In this document: in pieces, positions 47,944-59,984 of the stretch | Layout: each line of letters starts with the position of its first letter | Numbering within the stretch: position 1 is the first letter of the stretch | NCBI GenBank assembly: GCA_963930645.1 | Contig: OZ005650.1 | Span: forward strand, 227,932,188-227,996,187 | Direction: 5' to 3' | DNA length: 64,000 nucleotides | Origin: Salticus scenicus | Lineage: Eukaryota > Arthropoda > Arachnida > Araneae > Salticidae | Made by a program: the position numbers and the translations under genes | Notes under the pieces: generated by a model | The model's database searches: none | Told to the model about the DNA's origin: nothing | Seen by the model: only the letters and a program-made list of their open reading frames with translations

Positions 47944-48589
47944 CAACGAGATATATAAAGTAGAGTGATAAATGGTAACCCTTGAGAAGGTCCAAGATGA
48001 GTCATGTGACATGCTCTCCTTGCACCTGCGTATTCGATGGTTCCCTTGGTAACAGCTTATTTTCAGTAAATTTCTATGGCAATTGTTTGGAGATTGTTCT
48101 TCGCGTAATTCATAAACGCCAATGTTTTTGTTTACTTACGTAGTTTAATATTCTTTTGTTCTAAATCATTTTGATTTTGATTTTACTTCGCTTTTATTTC
48201 GTGTAGTTGAACTTTAACCGACAAAATGCTTAAAAATAGTTGAAAAATTATTATTTGTTGTTAAATTTAGATCTTTAAAAGTTTAATTTTTTTTTTTTTA
48301 TAAACACTTTTAAACTTTGTTGGGAAACGATGAAAAAAAAAGGTATTTTATTATTGATTAAAATGTGAAATATTTGTAAAATTATTTTAAAAACAATTTA
48401 TTTCGGTCATAGGACTGTCATGTTACCTAATAATAATGATAATTTGTCGAACTGATATTTTAAATGCCAAAATAGCGATAAAGAGCCAAACACAGCAACC
48501 TATTCAAGCATGTCACGTGATTCATCTTGAACCACGGAAAGTTAATCCTTCATCCATTGAATCAGCACTCTAATTTATATATCTCGTTG
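47944..48589. mobile_element. MITE with 8-bp target duplication (hAT- or P-like)
   Basis: GGTTTACC is duplicated exactly on both sides (47936-47943 and 48590-48597). The inverted ends are CAACGAGATATATAAAG / CAACGAGATATATAAAT continuing TAGAGTG, about 24 bp with one mismatch. The arms also share catgtgaca/tgtcacgtg words. 646 bp, no ORF. An 8-bp duplication and CA start suit hAT; a P-type origin is possible. Confidence 0.88.
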
Positions 48590-48597
48590 GGTTTACC

Positions 48598-49590
48598 ATT
48601 CCCCTGCAATCAGTCATTTGGGATAATATTTCCAAGAACAAGATAAGTTGCTTTTTATGTCTATAATATCTTGAATACATTAAATAAATGCCCACTCTGT
48701 TACATTTAAATTTTTATTTCATAAAAAAAAATTTAAATGAATAAATTATTGAAAATATATATGCAATTCCTGAAGTTTTTTCTGGAAAGTTTATTTTTAT
48801 TATAGCTTGAAATTTACAGTCTCTAACCTTACTTTTAGGGTTATTTGTCCACTCTGTTACATAAAGAATGTAACAGAGTGGACCATTAATGTAATAGAAT
48901 GGACATATTGACAGAAACAGGTAATATTATCTACTATAAATACCTTAACTAATATATTTATTTTTCAAATTATTGATAAATACATTAAATGTGTTACTGG
49001 AATTTTTTTTTTTTTTTAAATATCGCCAAAAGAAAGTAATGCAGAGCGCCAAATCCATTATCGAGAGATTCTAATTTTTAAGAATATTTCCAACAGGCTT
49101 GTATTTTCAACACAGCAATGTAAAATATAAATCAGTTGTATTATGTAAGAAATACATCACTTTGGAAGACCGTGAAAAATTATTAGAAAACAGTGTAAGT
49201 TGACATCAAAGTCACGTATGTACGGAATCTGTGCTTAGATCATGGTCTAGCATATATTTGGACCCAGTTTTAAAGATGATTCAGGTACGAAAATAAATGT
49301 TGTTCAATTTTCTCCTATACATCTTTTGATCAATATCGGCAAAAGAAAAAAAAAAAAATACTTATTTAATAAGTATGCAGTTGATTTTAAGTGGCGCACT
49401 TAGAATTTTTTCGAAGCAGGTCACCACAAAGGAGCTGATGATGATGTAGAGGCATGCTGAAGAGGAAGGCTGGTTGTAATATTATGCAGTAATTAATATA
49501 AAAGATGCTACTAAATTTTTAATTCCTTTAAAGATACAGCTAAGGTGAAATTATACTTAATTAAAGATACACAGATTGAAATAATAAAAT
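48598..49590. other. Non-coding DNA with motif palindrome
   Basis: Contains the 15-bp motif at 48691 and as an inverted pair at 48847-48883. Around 49130-49195 a short stretch reads like coding sequence (TLEDREKLLENS) up to a GTAAGT at 49195, perhaps an exon relic of the gene fragment downstream. Confidence 0.4.
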
Positions 49591-49795
49591 AGATGGTAAG
49601 TGCCAGGTTCGATTCTAGACCACGCTCATCAACCTAACTATGCAGAGTTTTCTGTGGTTTTCTCTGACATTCACGTAAATGTGTGCTAGGACTCCTTAGA
49701 AAAACCATCATGTAAGGGCAATACATTCATTCCTAGGACCCCAGCAAAGTCAATCAGCCTTAAATCCAACAACAACTGAAAGCTGAAAATATCTA
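49590..49795 (+). mobile_element. tRNA-derived SINE remnant
   Basis: A B-box-like GGTTCGATTCT (49606-49616) is followed by a body with tctgtggttttctctgacat, cacgtaaatgtgtgctagg and accatcatgtaagggcaata, which resembles widespread arthropod SINE bodies. The A box and 5' end are missing or too diverged. Confidence 0.55.
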
Positions 49796-49870
49796 ATACT
49801 TACCTATCGGCTTCACCAGAAACTGATGAACTATTGTCCATGGATGAAGAACTGAGAAAAATAAAAATAA

Positions 49871-50179
49871 ATATTTCAAAAAGATATAAAAGCTGGAGTC
49901 CATGTGCTTACAAAATTCAACACAGATGTTACTCATTATAAATTAACATTCAAATATGCTGTAGCAACACAAGAAGATATGAATGATGGAGAAGTAAGAG
50001 TTATTAGTTTGAAAATTGCTAATAATAGTGCAAATTTATTCAAAGCTGATGATTAAGATATTTCATACATAGAATTTGATCAGATCATTGAAATGCTACC
50101 TGAGCCCACACTTAAATTGCAGGGTGTGCGACTATATTATGAATTTCCATGTAGTGTGGATGTTTGTGAGAAAGCATAA
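49871..50179 (+). pseudogene. C-terminal fragment of a transposon-associated invertebrate protein
   Basis: One frame is open from 49871 except for a stop at 50054-50056 and ends at 50177-50179. It reads ...HYKLTFKYAVATQ, DGEVRVISLKIANN, LFKADD, stop, DISYIEFDQIIEMLPEP, GVRLYYEFP. The pattern (xYyVG-like strand, EVRVxSL, Phe-x3-Asp, I-x4-IIxxLPxP) resembles a C-terminal domain I associate with uncharacterised transposon-borne proteins in arthropods; the name is unknown to me. The upstream part is not recognisable. The motif GTCCACTCTGTTACA surrounds it on both sides. Confidence 0.45.
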
Positions 50180-51676
50180 GAACATATATCGAGAATAGTG
50201 TAAAACACCATTAAATTGTTAAATAATGTTTGCAATTTTTTTGGCTACCTTTCCCCTCCCGCCCTCCTATTTTCAAAGGAAAAAATGACCAGTATTATAA
50301 AATATTTCTACTCTGTTACAGAAGGTGTCCACTCTGCTACAGAAAATGTCCACTCTGTTACAGAAGCTTATTTTATCATTATTAAGTGAAACAAACATAG
50401 TCATGCAAAATAAATGTTTTTTATTTTAAATATGAATTATAGTCCTTTTATAAAACATAAAAACAAGAGTTATGTAAACTAAATATATAATAGAAAAATA
50501 AACATTTTTCTTCTGTTGTATTTATAATTCGTAACGTAGTGGACTATAATATAAGAAAAAAGATAAATAATTATATTTATGATAATTTTTACAATGTGTA
50601 TGACAAATTTTAATGTATTTGCATATATTTACAGGAGTAAAGCTGAATCTAAATGATTAATTAACACAGATAAATCAAAAAACATTTATGTAACAGAGTA
50701 GACAAAATTCTCCATTTTTTTGACAGAAAACGAAGAAAATCCTTAAAAATACTTGATTTATCAAATTAAATTTTATGCCATAATAAAGTATGCATTCTTG
50801 GCTATCATTTGAATATAAGTTCTTTTGCAAATATTATTTTTATTTTTTAAGTTTTAAGATGTGAAATTTACATTTTTTTTTTTTTTTTGGAATGTCCCAT
50901 TTCTAAAATATGGAATTTGTCTAGAAATCCATAAATGCCACAGATTTAACAATAAATTTTCTATAAGATGCTTTAAAATCTTTAACAATAGCTCTAATTT
51001 TTTGAAACCTCTAATGGGGAGCACAATTTGTTTTTATGTGTTTATTTATTTTTCATTTCCGTGCACCATTAATAATTTATTAGCTCAACAAATGTGCTAT
51101 TTGCCTTGTTAGTGGCGAAATAAATTCAAATTCCACACTTTTATGAATCTCATTCATATTCATAGGCTACCTACATTGTGCTATCTTTTTGCTAGATGCC
51201 GAAAGTGAACTATTGTGAAAAGGGTTTATTTTATTAGGCTTAGTAATGGAAATATTTTTAAGTTTTTACAATAAAGTTTAAAAGTTCTTTTGAAATTCAA
51301 TTCATCTGTCTGTCCATCTGATTATTCCTGCTCTCATTACGGTAAATGCTTAAGAATTCTTTTAAGGTAATTTATTTTATTTAAAGTGTACTCCAGGATA
51401 TTTCTTACTGAAAATGATGTAAATAACTCCGCATAATTGTGTTCAGAGTGACTTCGATAGATTGCGGTCTTTCAAAAACAATTTTTTCTTTTTTTACAGC
51501 ATTTTTTATTATCTTCATATCCCACAAAATATAACGAGTTTGACATAGTACATTATTTATTTGCTCAAAAAACATGTTTCATTTAGAACGGGGCTTTAAA
51601 AGATGATAACTTGCTCGGAAAAATAAACCAGTCATTATTTTATATTTTGAAGAACCGTAAAATTTGTGTTAAATGT

Positions 51677-51709
<33 letters not shown>

Positions 51710-52867
51710 TTGCTGCAAAGAACCAGATTTGTAGAATAGAAATTATATGAATGAAGTTGAATAGAAAATGAATAAATATTACAAATCAGAGCTGCATTTT
51801 AATCACTTTATTAATCTGCAGATACTGTTTAATAGTCATGAAGAATGGGTACAGTACACTCAAAATACAAATTTGTGACGTATTGACAGGTCAGGTGCAT
51901 GGAAGAGAATAATCAATGTTTTGCTTGTTTTCAGCGAAGATCATTTTGGCATTTAATTTTTACGCCACAAGAACATATAAAACGGAGCAGCTTTTAAGAT
52001 ACATTATACTCTAATCAAGTTAATAATTTTGAATTGAATATACACAGAACAAGATTGCCATATATATTAACCATTGATTTTCGCCAAACTTTTTTATGAG
52101 AACTGAGAAACCGCAGATGACAGCTTAGAAAAGAAATATAATTTTAATTCTGCACAAGGAAAATTTTGACTAACTGATTAAAATTAAGTTAGCAGTTAGA
52201 TTTTAATTTATGAAGAACATAAGAATGAAATAAGCCATATGGTATTCTTTAGAAACCGAAATGATATCATGAGATTTTGCTTACAAAGATATTTTCTTAT
52301 ATATTTATATTTTTTATTTTATTGACGGAGAAAGAATTCAGCGATTAATTAAAGAAAATATTGAACACACGAGTAAATTATTATATAAAATGTTAAAATA
52401 GATTTGAATTAAACAGAAAATTAAAAAAAATTATGTGATTTCAACATCATACATGATGTGATTAACATTAATGTTTGGTTTACAAGGCCACACAAAATTA
52501 TTTAGAAAAATTATGGAATGTAAATTAGAAACTGATAGAAATGGTTTTTAAAATGTGTTATTATTTTCATTTACATACAAATTTAAAAATACATTAGGGA
52601 AACTTTTTATGCTATTTTCAAAAATAAAACAAAATATATTTTAATGTCTTTTCACGGGGATAAAATATATTGAAGATAACTATATAAGTTGTAAGAACAA
52701 TTCTGTAATCTATGCGATCAGCATAATGTTTTTCTCTTTCTTATTTATTTATTTTATGCTGGATTGACTTTCATTAATTTGAATCCGAGATTCTTGGATG
52801 AAATACCAGTGTGTGATAAATGTATAGATATGTTTCTAAAATATTATAAAAATTTAAAACTTTAAGA
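50180..52867. other. AT-rich non-coding DNA
   Basis: Three copies of the 15-bp motif lie at 50308-50363 and reversed ones at 50531 and 50689. An A-run is at 51680-51708. The ORF at 50861 is T-rich and not convincing. No gene is seen. Confidence 0.5.
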
Positions 52868-53430
52868 GTCGTGTTAGCTGTGCGTGCATGTGCTTTGTAT
52901 ATAATTTATTTTTCACACTTTTATCATATTTTGTGTATAATTTGTCTATAATTTATCTTCCTCTGTATATAATTTATTTTTCATATTTCAGTTGAAGACC
53001 AAAATAGATATTAAATAGATATCTAAGCTATTTTTAAACTTGTTTGAATGTACTCCAAAAGAAAGAAACGAAAAATTTAATACACGTTAAAGCTTTTTAA
53101 AATGAGATACTATTTCTTTTAAATAAAGCAATGTCTCCGAAAATCTAAATTATAAGCAATCATTGCAATAGTTTAGTTGTGCGTGTGCTTTGTACATAAT
53201 TTACCTTTCATATTCTTATCATTAGTCTATTGAAGACTAAAATAGATATTAAATATACATACAAGCTATATTTAAACTTGTTTGAATATGCTTCAAAGGA
53301 AAGAAAAGAGAAATTGACTTAATAGTAATAATACACGTTAAAGCTTTTCAAAATAAGATATTTTTTTTTAAACAAAGCAGTTGTCTCCGAAAATATAAAT
53401 TGTAACCAATCATTGCAATAGTTTTGTTTG
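52868..53430 (+). repeat. Diverged tandem duplication (2 x ~280 bp)
   Basis: Unit 1 (about 52868-53170) and unit 2 (about 53173-53428) share gtgcgtg..tgtgctttgta, gaagac.aaaatagatatta, acttgtttgaat, acacgttaaagctttt, gtctccgaaaat and caatcattgcaatagttt. Confidence 0.75.
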
Positions 53431-53445
53431 AAAGTGTAAATGATA

Positions 53446-55768
53446 CACTACATTTACATAAATGGCCGGACACTTTAGATTTCAGACGTTATGCCGAATT
53501 TCTCAAAAACTACTGGAAGAAAAATCTTGAAAGTTCAGGAGTATAAAGGACATGTTATACTTCATATATTTCAATGAATGTTTTGCCTCGAAAGGAAAAG
53601 GGGAACCAGTAAAAAATTAACCCTTTTACCTACTGCATTATTGGACAGACAAAAAACGTATTTGAAAAATATATTTTTTAGTCACTTAAGAGTATTTTTT
53701 AAAGATATATGCAAAAATAATTATGGATATCACTTCATCATAATTAATGAAGATTTACTGAGGTAGTACTTTAGAGTACTATTGGTACTTAAAGTTTAAT
53801 AAAAACATTAGGACCTTAAAAACATGTAAAAAAAATTATTTACTTTTTATTTTTATTATATATATTTTTTAAAGATTGGTAGTAGTTTCTTGGGGTTATG
53901 TTGAAATTAATTATAACATATATGAAGATCGTGAGAAATGCCAAGCAAAAACAGCGAGAGGTGTTATAAAATACTTTCTGGAATAAAAACGACTGCATGT
54001 AGTGTCTAGTATTATATAGTGAGTATAAAATGAACTATAAAATTTTTATTCCTATAAATACCTTTCGCATTTCTTCTTTAAATTCGATTTTATACGCTTT
54101 TGAAACTAATGATACTTTAAAATTTCGTCAATAAGTAAATGCATTGTTAAAGAAGAATGAAAATGCTTGGGTTGGTTGGGTTTTACGTCGCACTAGTGCT
54201 GCGCAGATGGGCAATTGGCGACGGTCTGGGACACACCCCTAGAGGTGGTCCGGAGACATGCCATCACAATTTTGATCCTCCACGGAAGGGATGGCTCTCC
54301 CGCTTCGGTGACCCAGAGGTATAATTTTTTATGGGAACATAGAGGACATTGCGGCCACGACAGATTTTACGTGCACCAGCACCATTAGTGTATACGAAGG
54401 TCTTTGGCCGGCTCGAGTACCGAACCCGCAATCTTCGAATTACGAGGCCGGCGCTCTACCGACTGGGCTACCGCGGCCCGAAAATGCTTAGGAGCACCAT
54501 GTAACAAGTTATGCTTGAAATACTTTCTGACTGTAGTATATAATTCTACATATATTAGGCTTCTTAATATTATCCGTATAAATCTTTTATGAGAATAACA
54601 CATCTATTCATAGAGATATAACGATTCCTTAAAAAAAAAAAAAAAAAAAAGGCTTGTGGGGGGGGGGGACTATTTTCTTAATTATAATATTAAGGGTATT
54701 AAACTTAGCGTAAGAGCATTTTTAGAAAACTTGATGTAATACATTAGACACAGTATATATCAACCATAATGCAAAAATATTAAATATCTAGGGAAATATA
54801 AACATTTTTATTAAATAATTTTTAATAACGCTTGCGCAAACTTTAACAAAATTTCATTTGCATAATTTAATAACTAAAAGTATTCAACTACTTATATGCA
54901 ACCCCAAACAATTATCATGTAAATTGCAAAAGTTGTACGTAATAGAATGAACTGATATTCATTTCCACTTATAAAAAAAGCTAAACTATGAGAAGTTGTA
55001 CTCACATACTTATTTTGTTTCAATCAATGGTAATATAGTATTCGTCGAATGTATATAAATATTGATAAAACCCCTTTATCACTTTCTTTATTTTTGTGAG
55101 GAACTGAAACTCAGTTCTTTCTATCGCGTACTACTTCTTGAATGTACAAAATATTTATTTAGAGTTTTCATATCAGTAGCTACTAGATACTTTTGGCTTT
55201 TAAATAATGCAAAAGAAATTTCGTCAAAAGTTACGCATGCGTAGTTAAAAATAAATATGTTCATATATCATTAGATATTTATTATTTTTTACATTCTGTT
55301 TGAAGTATACTATGTCTAATATAGTATGTCAAGTTTTCTAAGAATGAATTTACACTGGGTGTAATACCCTGCGTGTTATAATTAAAAAAGTGCTTTCATT
55401 CATTCATTCATTCATTCATTATTTATTTATTTATTTTATCTTTTAAGATAAGCATTATATTTCCATGAATATATTTGGTAGCCTTATAAAAGATTATACA
55501 GATGATAATAATAGAATAATCACATGCTACAGCCAGACTGCATTTCAAGCATTGTTTTTTTACAGGGTAATTCCAAACATTTTCATTTTTCTTTAATTTT
55601 TTACTGGTCCCGTTTTGCTTTTGATGCAAAATTTTCACTGAAATATATGAGGTGTAATATGTTCTTTACACTCCTGAAGTTTCAGGATGATTCGTCGAGT
55701 ACTTTTTGTGATATTTCACAAAATTTCTGAAATCGAAAGTGTCCGGTGTCATTTATAGAAATGTAGTG
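53446..55768. mobile_element. TA-flanked foldback transposon (Tc1/mariner-like ends)
   Basis: TA flanks at 53444-53445 and 55769-55770. The ends are CACTACATTT...GGCCGGACACTTT and, inverted, CACTACATTTCTATAAATG then CACCGGACACTTT. Long subterminal arms mirror each other (cagtaaaaaatta, aggacatgttata). It is the same family as 20336-21965. It was split by the SINE at 54169-54479. No transposase ORF, so non-autonomous. Confidence 0.75.
54169..54479 (-). mobile_element. tRNA-derived SINE with perfect 10-bp target duplication
   Basis: The duplication GAAAATGCTT flanks it exactly (54159-54168; 54480-54489). The minus-strand head is tRNA-like: A box TAGCCCAGTCGG, then GTAGAGCGCCGG, a CTCGTAA loop-like segment and a B box GGGTTCGGGTAC. 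The CGT in the loop suggests a tRNA-Thr ancestor. A GC-rich unrelated body (to 54169) has no long poly(A); it ends with ACCCAACCAACCC. 311 bp. Pol III promoter boxes look usable. Short ORFs across it are by-products of the tRNA sequence. Confidence 0.9.
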
Positions 55769-55770
55769 TA

Positions 55771-56707
55771 CTAATATACATTCGACTAGTTGCCTTCACA
55801 GTGATTTTTTTTTCTATTTAAAGTAATTCTGAAAGATGAGGAATGTACTGTTTTAGTGCTCATTTCTCTTATTTCAAAAAGTGTGACCGAAAGTTATATG
55901 AAATTTATAGAAAGTAAAGCGATTAGCATAGATAATATAGAAAAATGTACTTTATGCTTAAGCATTACAAAAATTATAAGCATACTATTATGTATCTACC
56001 TATCTATCTATCTATCTATCTTTATATTAAAAAAAAAAAAAATGTTTCTTGTTAAAATTTCCAGCTTGCATGTAATCTATTTCTTTTAATTAATTTATTT
56101 CTTTTAAATGATATACAGTTGATAATTACTTTTTCTCATCACATAGTCTTTAGGAAAAAACACCCTTTTTACTTTAAACTTTCAAATAAAGACTTAATTT
56201 AAAAAAAATATGTATATAACATTATTTCGTAAATAAAAGAGCATTTGTAAGATGCTTGTAATTTATACTGATGTCGTATACAAATTAATTATCATCAATG
56301 CCATCTCTTGCAATCCACTTTTTCTTTGCAATTCGATAGTCTTAATTTATTTTATAAACTCTATGTGTGCGAGCTTTCTTGTGCATGATGTCTGCTGTTG
56401 CTAAAAAGAAGTCACACACTGAACTAATAGTTTAAAACACTATTATCGTGTTCACTCTCTTTTTTTGTGTTTCGTCTAGAGAATGTAACTATCTCTGAGA
56501 ATAGGGTTTACGCTCCATACGTCAGACATTAATTAAAATTAAAGAATAATTTTGAAGGTGGTTTATATTTCATATGTCATGCATTGATTATGATGAAAGA
56601 ATCATTGCAGTTTAAATAGCAGTCATGTTTTACACGCTGGAAAGAGAAAATGAGAGGTTCATTAATTAATATTATTTACCAAAACTAGAAGCAAAACTGG
56701 TGTACAA
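55771..56707. other. Non-coding DNA
   Basis: A TATC microsatellite lies at 55994-56021 and an A-run at 56030-56043. The ORF at 55856 includes them. No gene is seen. Confidence 0.5.
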
Positions 56708-56709
56708 AC

Positions 56710-56990
56710 GATAAATTGACAATAAGACTTCTTTACACACCATAAATTTTAGGCCAGCACAACCGGTTTCGAAAGGACTTAGCCTTCCTTCATCAGGTGC
56801 AAAAAAACACGTGCTACTGCCTTGGAGGCAAAAGCAAGACAAAAAGCAAGCAGTCTTGCTTTTGCCTCCAAGGCAGTAGCACATGTTTTTTTTGCACCTG
56901 ATGAAGGAAGGCTAAGTCCTTTCGAAACCGGTTGTGCTGGCTTAAAATTTATGGTGTGTGAAGAAGTCTTATTGTCAATTTAATATTATT
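56710..56990. repeat. Near-perfect ~280-bp palindrome with hammerhead-like words
   Basis: Arms 56710-56845 and about 56855-56990 are inverted copies centred near 56850 (caataagacttctt/aagaagtcttattg; ctactgccttggaggcaaaa/ttttgcctccaaggcagtag). Each arm has CCTGATGA, a small hairpin and CGAAACCGG, which echo hammerhead-ribozyme core words, but stem II does not close next to GAAA and the cleavage-site U is absent. Confidence 0.85.
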
Positions 56991-57277
56991 TAGTTTATAT
57001 AAATAAAATGAAAACAGTTTAACTGACATCTGTCGGTTTATGTGACACCGCATTTAATGTAGCATAAGGTTAATCAGCATTGGTCTTTTTTATGTGAATT
57101 GTACTTTAAAGGGATATAACCGTTAGATTATTATTTTCTTTTACATACATAAGAAAAAAATATTTCCTTTAAAGTAAGGCTTTTTTTCTTAATGGTATTT
57201 ATATTGATAGAACTATTCTAATGTCTTTCACATTCCTTACCATAAAACTTACTAGAAATAAACAAATAAGATAAAAA

Positions 57278-57322
<45 letters not shown>

Positions 57323-59984
57323 CTTTTTTTTTTTTTTTTTTTTGGTTAAACAGAGATGAATATGATTTTATTCTTGAAGAGATCCTGCTGCAGATGCAAT
57401 ATCTTAAATGAACGATTTCTCTGCAAATTTCTTTATTTACTTTTTTTATTTATGGTCCAGAGATAGCCTTCCAAATTTTTTATGCAAGAACAGAAAAAAT
57501 ATTATTAATTTTTACAGATTTATATGAAAATTATCAAACGAATTCACTAATCATAAAATAAAAATCTGTAATTTTAGCGCAGTTATTGTAAACATTAAAA
57601 ATAAATAAAAAAATATTTTTCTCTTTTAGATTTGACAATTTTGATCAGAATATTATAAACCTGATTATATTTTTGCTTATTAATCTGGTTATGTATTCAA
57701 TTAAGATCAATTGCTAAAGGTGAAACTGTTGTTGTATCGTCAAATACTAGCGTACAACCATAATGTTAATTTCTGATAGATGCTTTACTTAAAAAAGTAA
57801 AAATAAGAAATCATAGAAAATATTACAATTATACTATTATTTATTTATTTATTTATTTTATTTACATTTAATTTTTTTTTTTTTTTTTAAAGAAAAAACA
57901 TGTTAAAGATAACTGATGATAAACCTAGATTTTTCTCTTTACTTTTAATTAATTATTTATTATTTTTAAATTCCTTAAAATGACAACAGCAGGGCAGCTT
58001 TGTGCAATTGAAGTTAATTATTCATTCTGATTCCTATATGTAAGAACTAATGATCATTACTCTGCAAATAATCAAATACTTACACTAGCCGTTTGCAATT
58101 ATAATTTCAAGCAGTGGCTCGTGACGGAATAATTTTTCAGAGTACAATAATATTATAATGTCCAATCAAAACTGTTTTCTAGATCATTTATTATCAATGG
58201 TCTGTAAATAAGAATTTTTTTTTTTTTTTCGAATTCTGTAATGCGGTCATCAATCTGGAACCCCCCCCCCCCCAACCTTCGAGGAATCAACCAGTGATTT
58301 TATATTTGTATGTACAGTCCTGAAGAAAAAAATAAATTTACTCATAATTACAAATTCTGTCGAAATTACAAATTATATAACAATAATTGTACCAATAAAT
58401 AAATTAATTAATTAATTAATTAAAATTAATTAATTAAATAAATAAAAGAAAAATAAAATAAATAAATAAATAAAAGAAAAATAAAATAATTTAAAAAAAT
58501 TGAATTAAATTAAAAGAAAAACAAAACTGGCATACTAATTGGTGCGAAATAATGTCTTAGGTTTTCTTTGATATTGAATAGAATCTTAGAGGTCTTTCTT
58601 TATAATTAAAGGAATACTACTTTTAGTTTAATTATTATTTTTATTATTAATATGGCTCCCAAAATTTTGCACTAAAAATAACTGCACTAAATAGTTATTA
58701 AAATGGTTTTAAAGCAGCAAAATTTTAGTGAAATAAAATTTTTAAAAATACTATTTTTTTTTTTTTTTTTTTTTTTAATAATGTTTAAATAGAAGTACTA
58801 AATTTGTTTATTTTATTATTAACAATTTATTTATTTTATTATTTATTTAATTTTATAATTATTATTATTTTAAATGTCAGAATCTCATACTCTTTAATTA
58901 CTAAAAATGTGTTGCGTCATTTAAGTTAAAACACTTTGTTTTTGGAAGAAAAATCTATTCCTTTCATGATTATATTGTCATATATCGGAAAGCGTATTAT
59001 TAATAAAAAAGTTTTTTTCCGTATCAAAGCAACCTCTACGTCTATTATTTGTTTGAAAGCTGTTATATGCTCTTAAATCTCAAAATTGACTCTGTTTGCT
59101 GAAAGCAAGCACATTCGAAAGCATTAGATCTAAAGTTATTCTTCAAAATCATACAATTTAGGAAATATCGGAAGTAAATAACGGTAATTTTTCCTATAGC
59201 AATGAAATCGGTTTTAAATACCTTCAATAAAGAACTTACAGTATCTTTATATAGAATACATAAATTAAAATGCTTAACATATACATCTAAAGAGATCAAA
59301 ACTTGTTCAATATGATAACTGACATGGTCTGATAACATCTAGAATCATAACATAGCTTGTTGATTTCAGTAAAGGTATCGAAATGCTCTTGTTACAAAGT
59401 TTTATATGCTGTCTTTGACCCCGAACAGAGATCTATGAAATCACAAAATCCATGTTTTTACAACATCTCCGGAGTAATAAAAATCCTATGAATTCATGAC
59501 AAACTTGCGAATAAAAACCAATTTATGAAAATTAGCATATACTGGTATTGAAACTAAGTACGAGTATTCTATTACCTTCTATTCTGAATTTTAGAGAAGA
59601 AAAAAAAAATTATCTTCATGCTTTTAAAACACTTTCAAAATTTCATGAATTTCCGAATAGTTTTTGCTGTGACCGTTAATATGATTTGTAGCTTAGTTTG
59701 CATAACATTGATAAATATGAAAATACATTTAAAAAAAAAAAAAAAAAAAAAGAAAGAAAGAAAGAAAGAAAAAGAAAAGAAAAGAAACATTTAATTCTTT
59801 AAGTATGAAAAATACAAAATGACTGAAGATCAAAAAATTAAACAGTTTTTTTTTTTTTTTAATTAATATACTCAGACATAAAAATAAAATAAAAAATATT
59901 CCATATTTTTACTTCCTTGTACAAAGTATAATAGTATACAAAGTACAGTAATCCCGATTTGCGAAATTAATTTTGTATTTCGCA
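56991..59984. other. AT-rich non-coding DNA with many simple repeats
   Basis: TTA repeat (57281-57321), TTTA repeat (57838-57860), long T-runs (57325-57343, 57871-57888, 58754-58776), C-run (58260-58273), TTAA/AATA repeats (58390-58475), A-run with GAAA repeat (59730-59788). No gene is seen. Confidence 0.6.

Noticed and set aside
54400..54479. Genuine tRNA gene
   Set aside because: The anticodon stem does not pair well, and the tRNA-like head continues into a SINE body with target duplications.
54385..54603. Protein-coding ORF across the SINE
   Set aside because: The translation is the familiar by-product of tRNA-like sequence, with exact SINE boundaries and target duplication around it.
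56710..56990. Functional hammerhead ribozyme call
   Set aside because: Core words are present, but stem II does not close beside GAAA and the cleavage-site U is missing, so it is left as a finding only.
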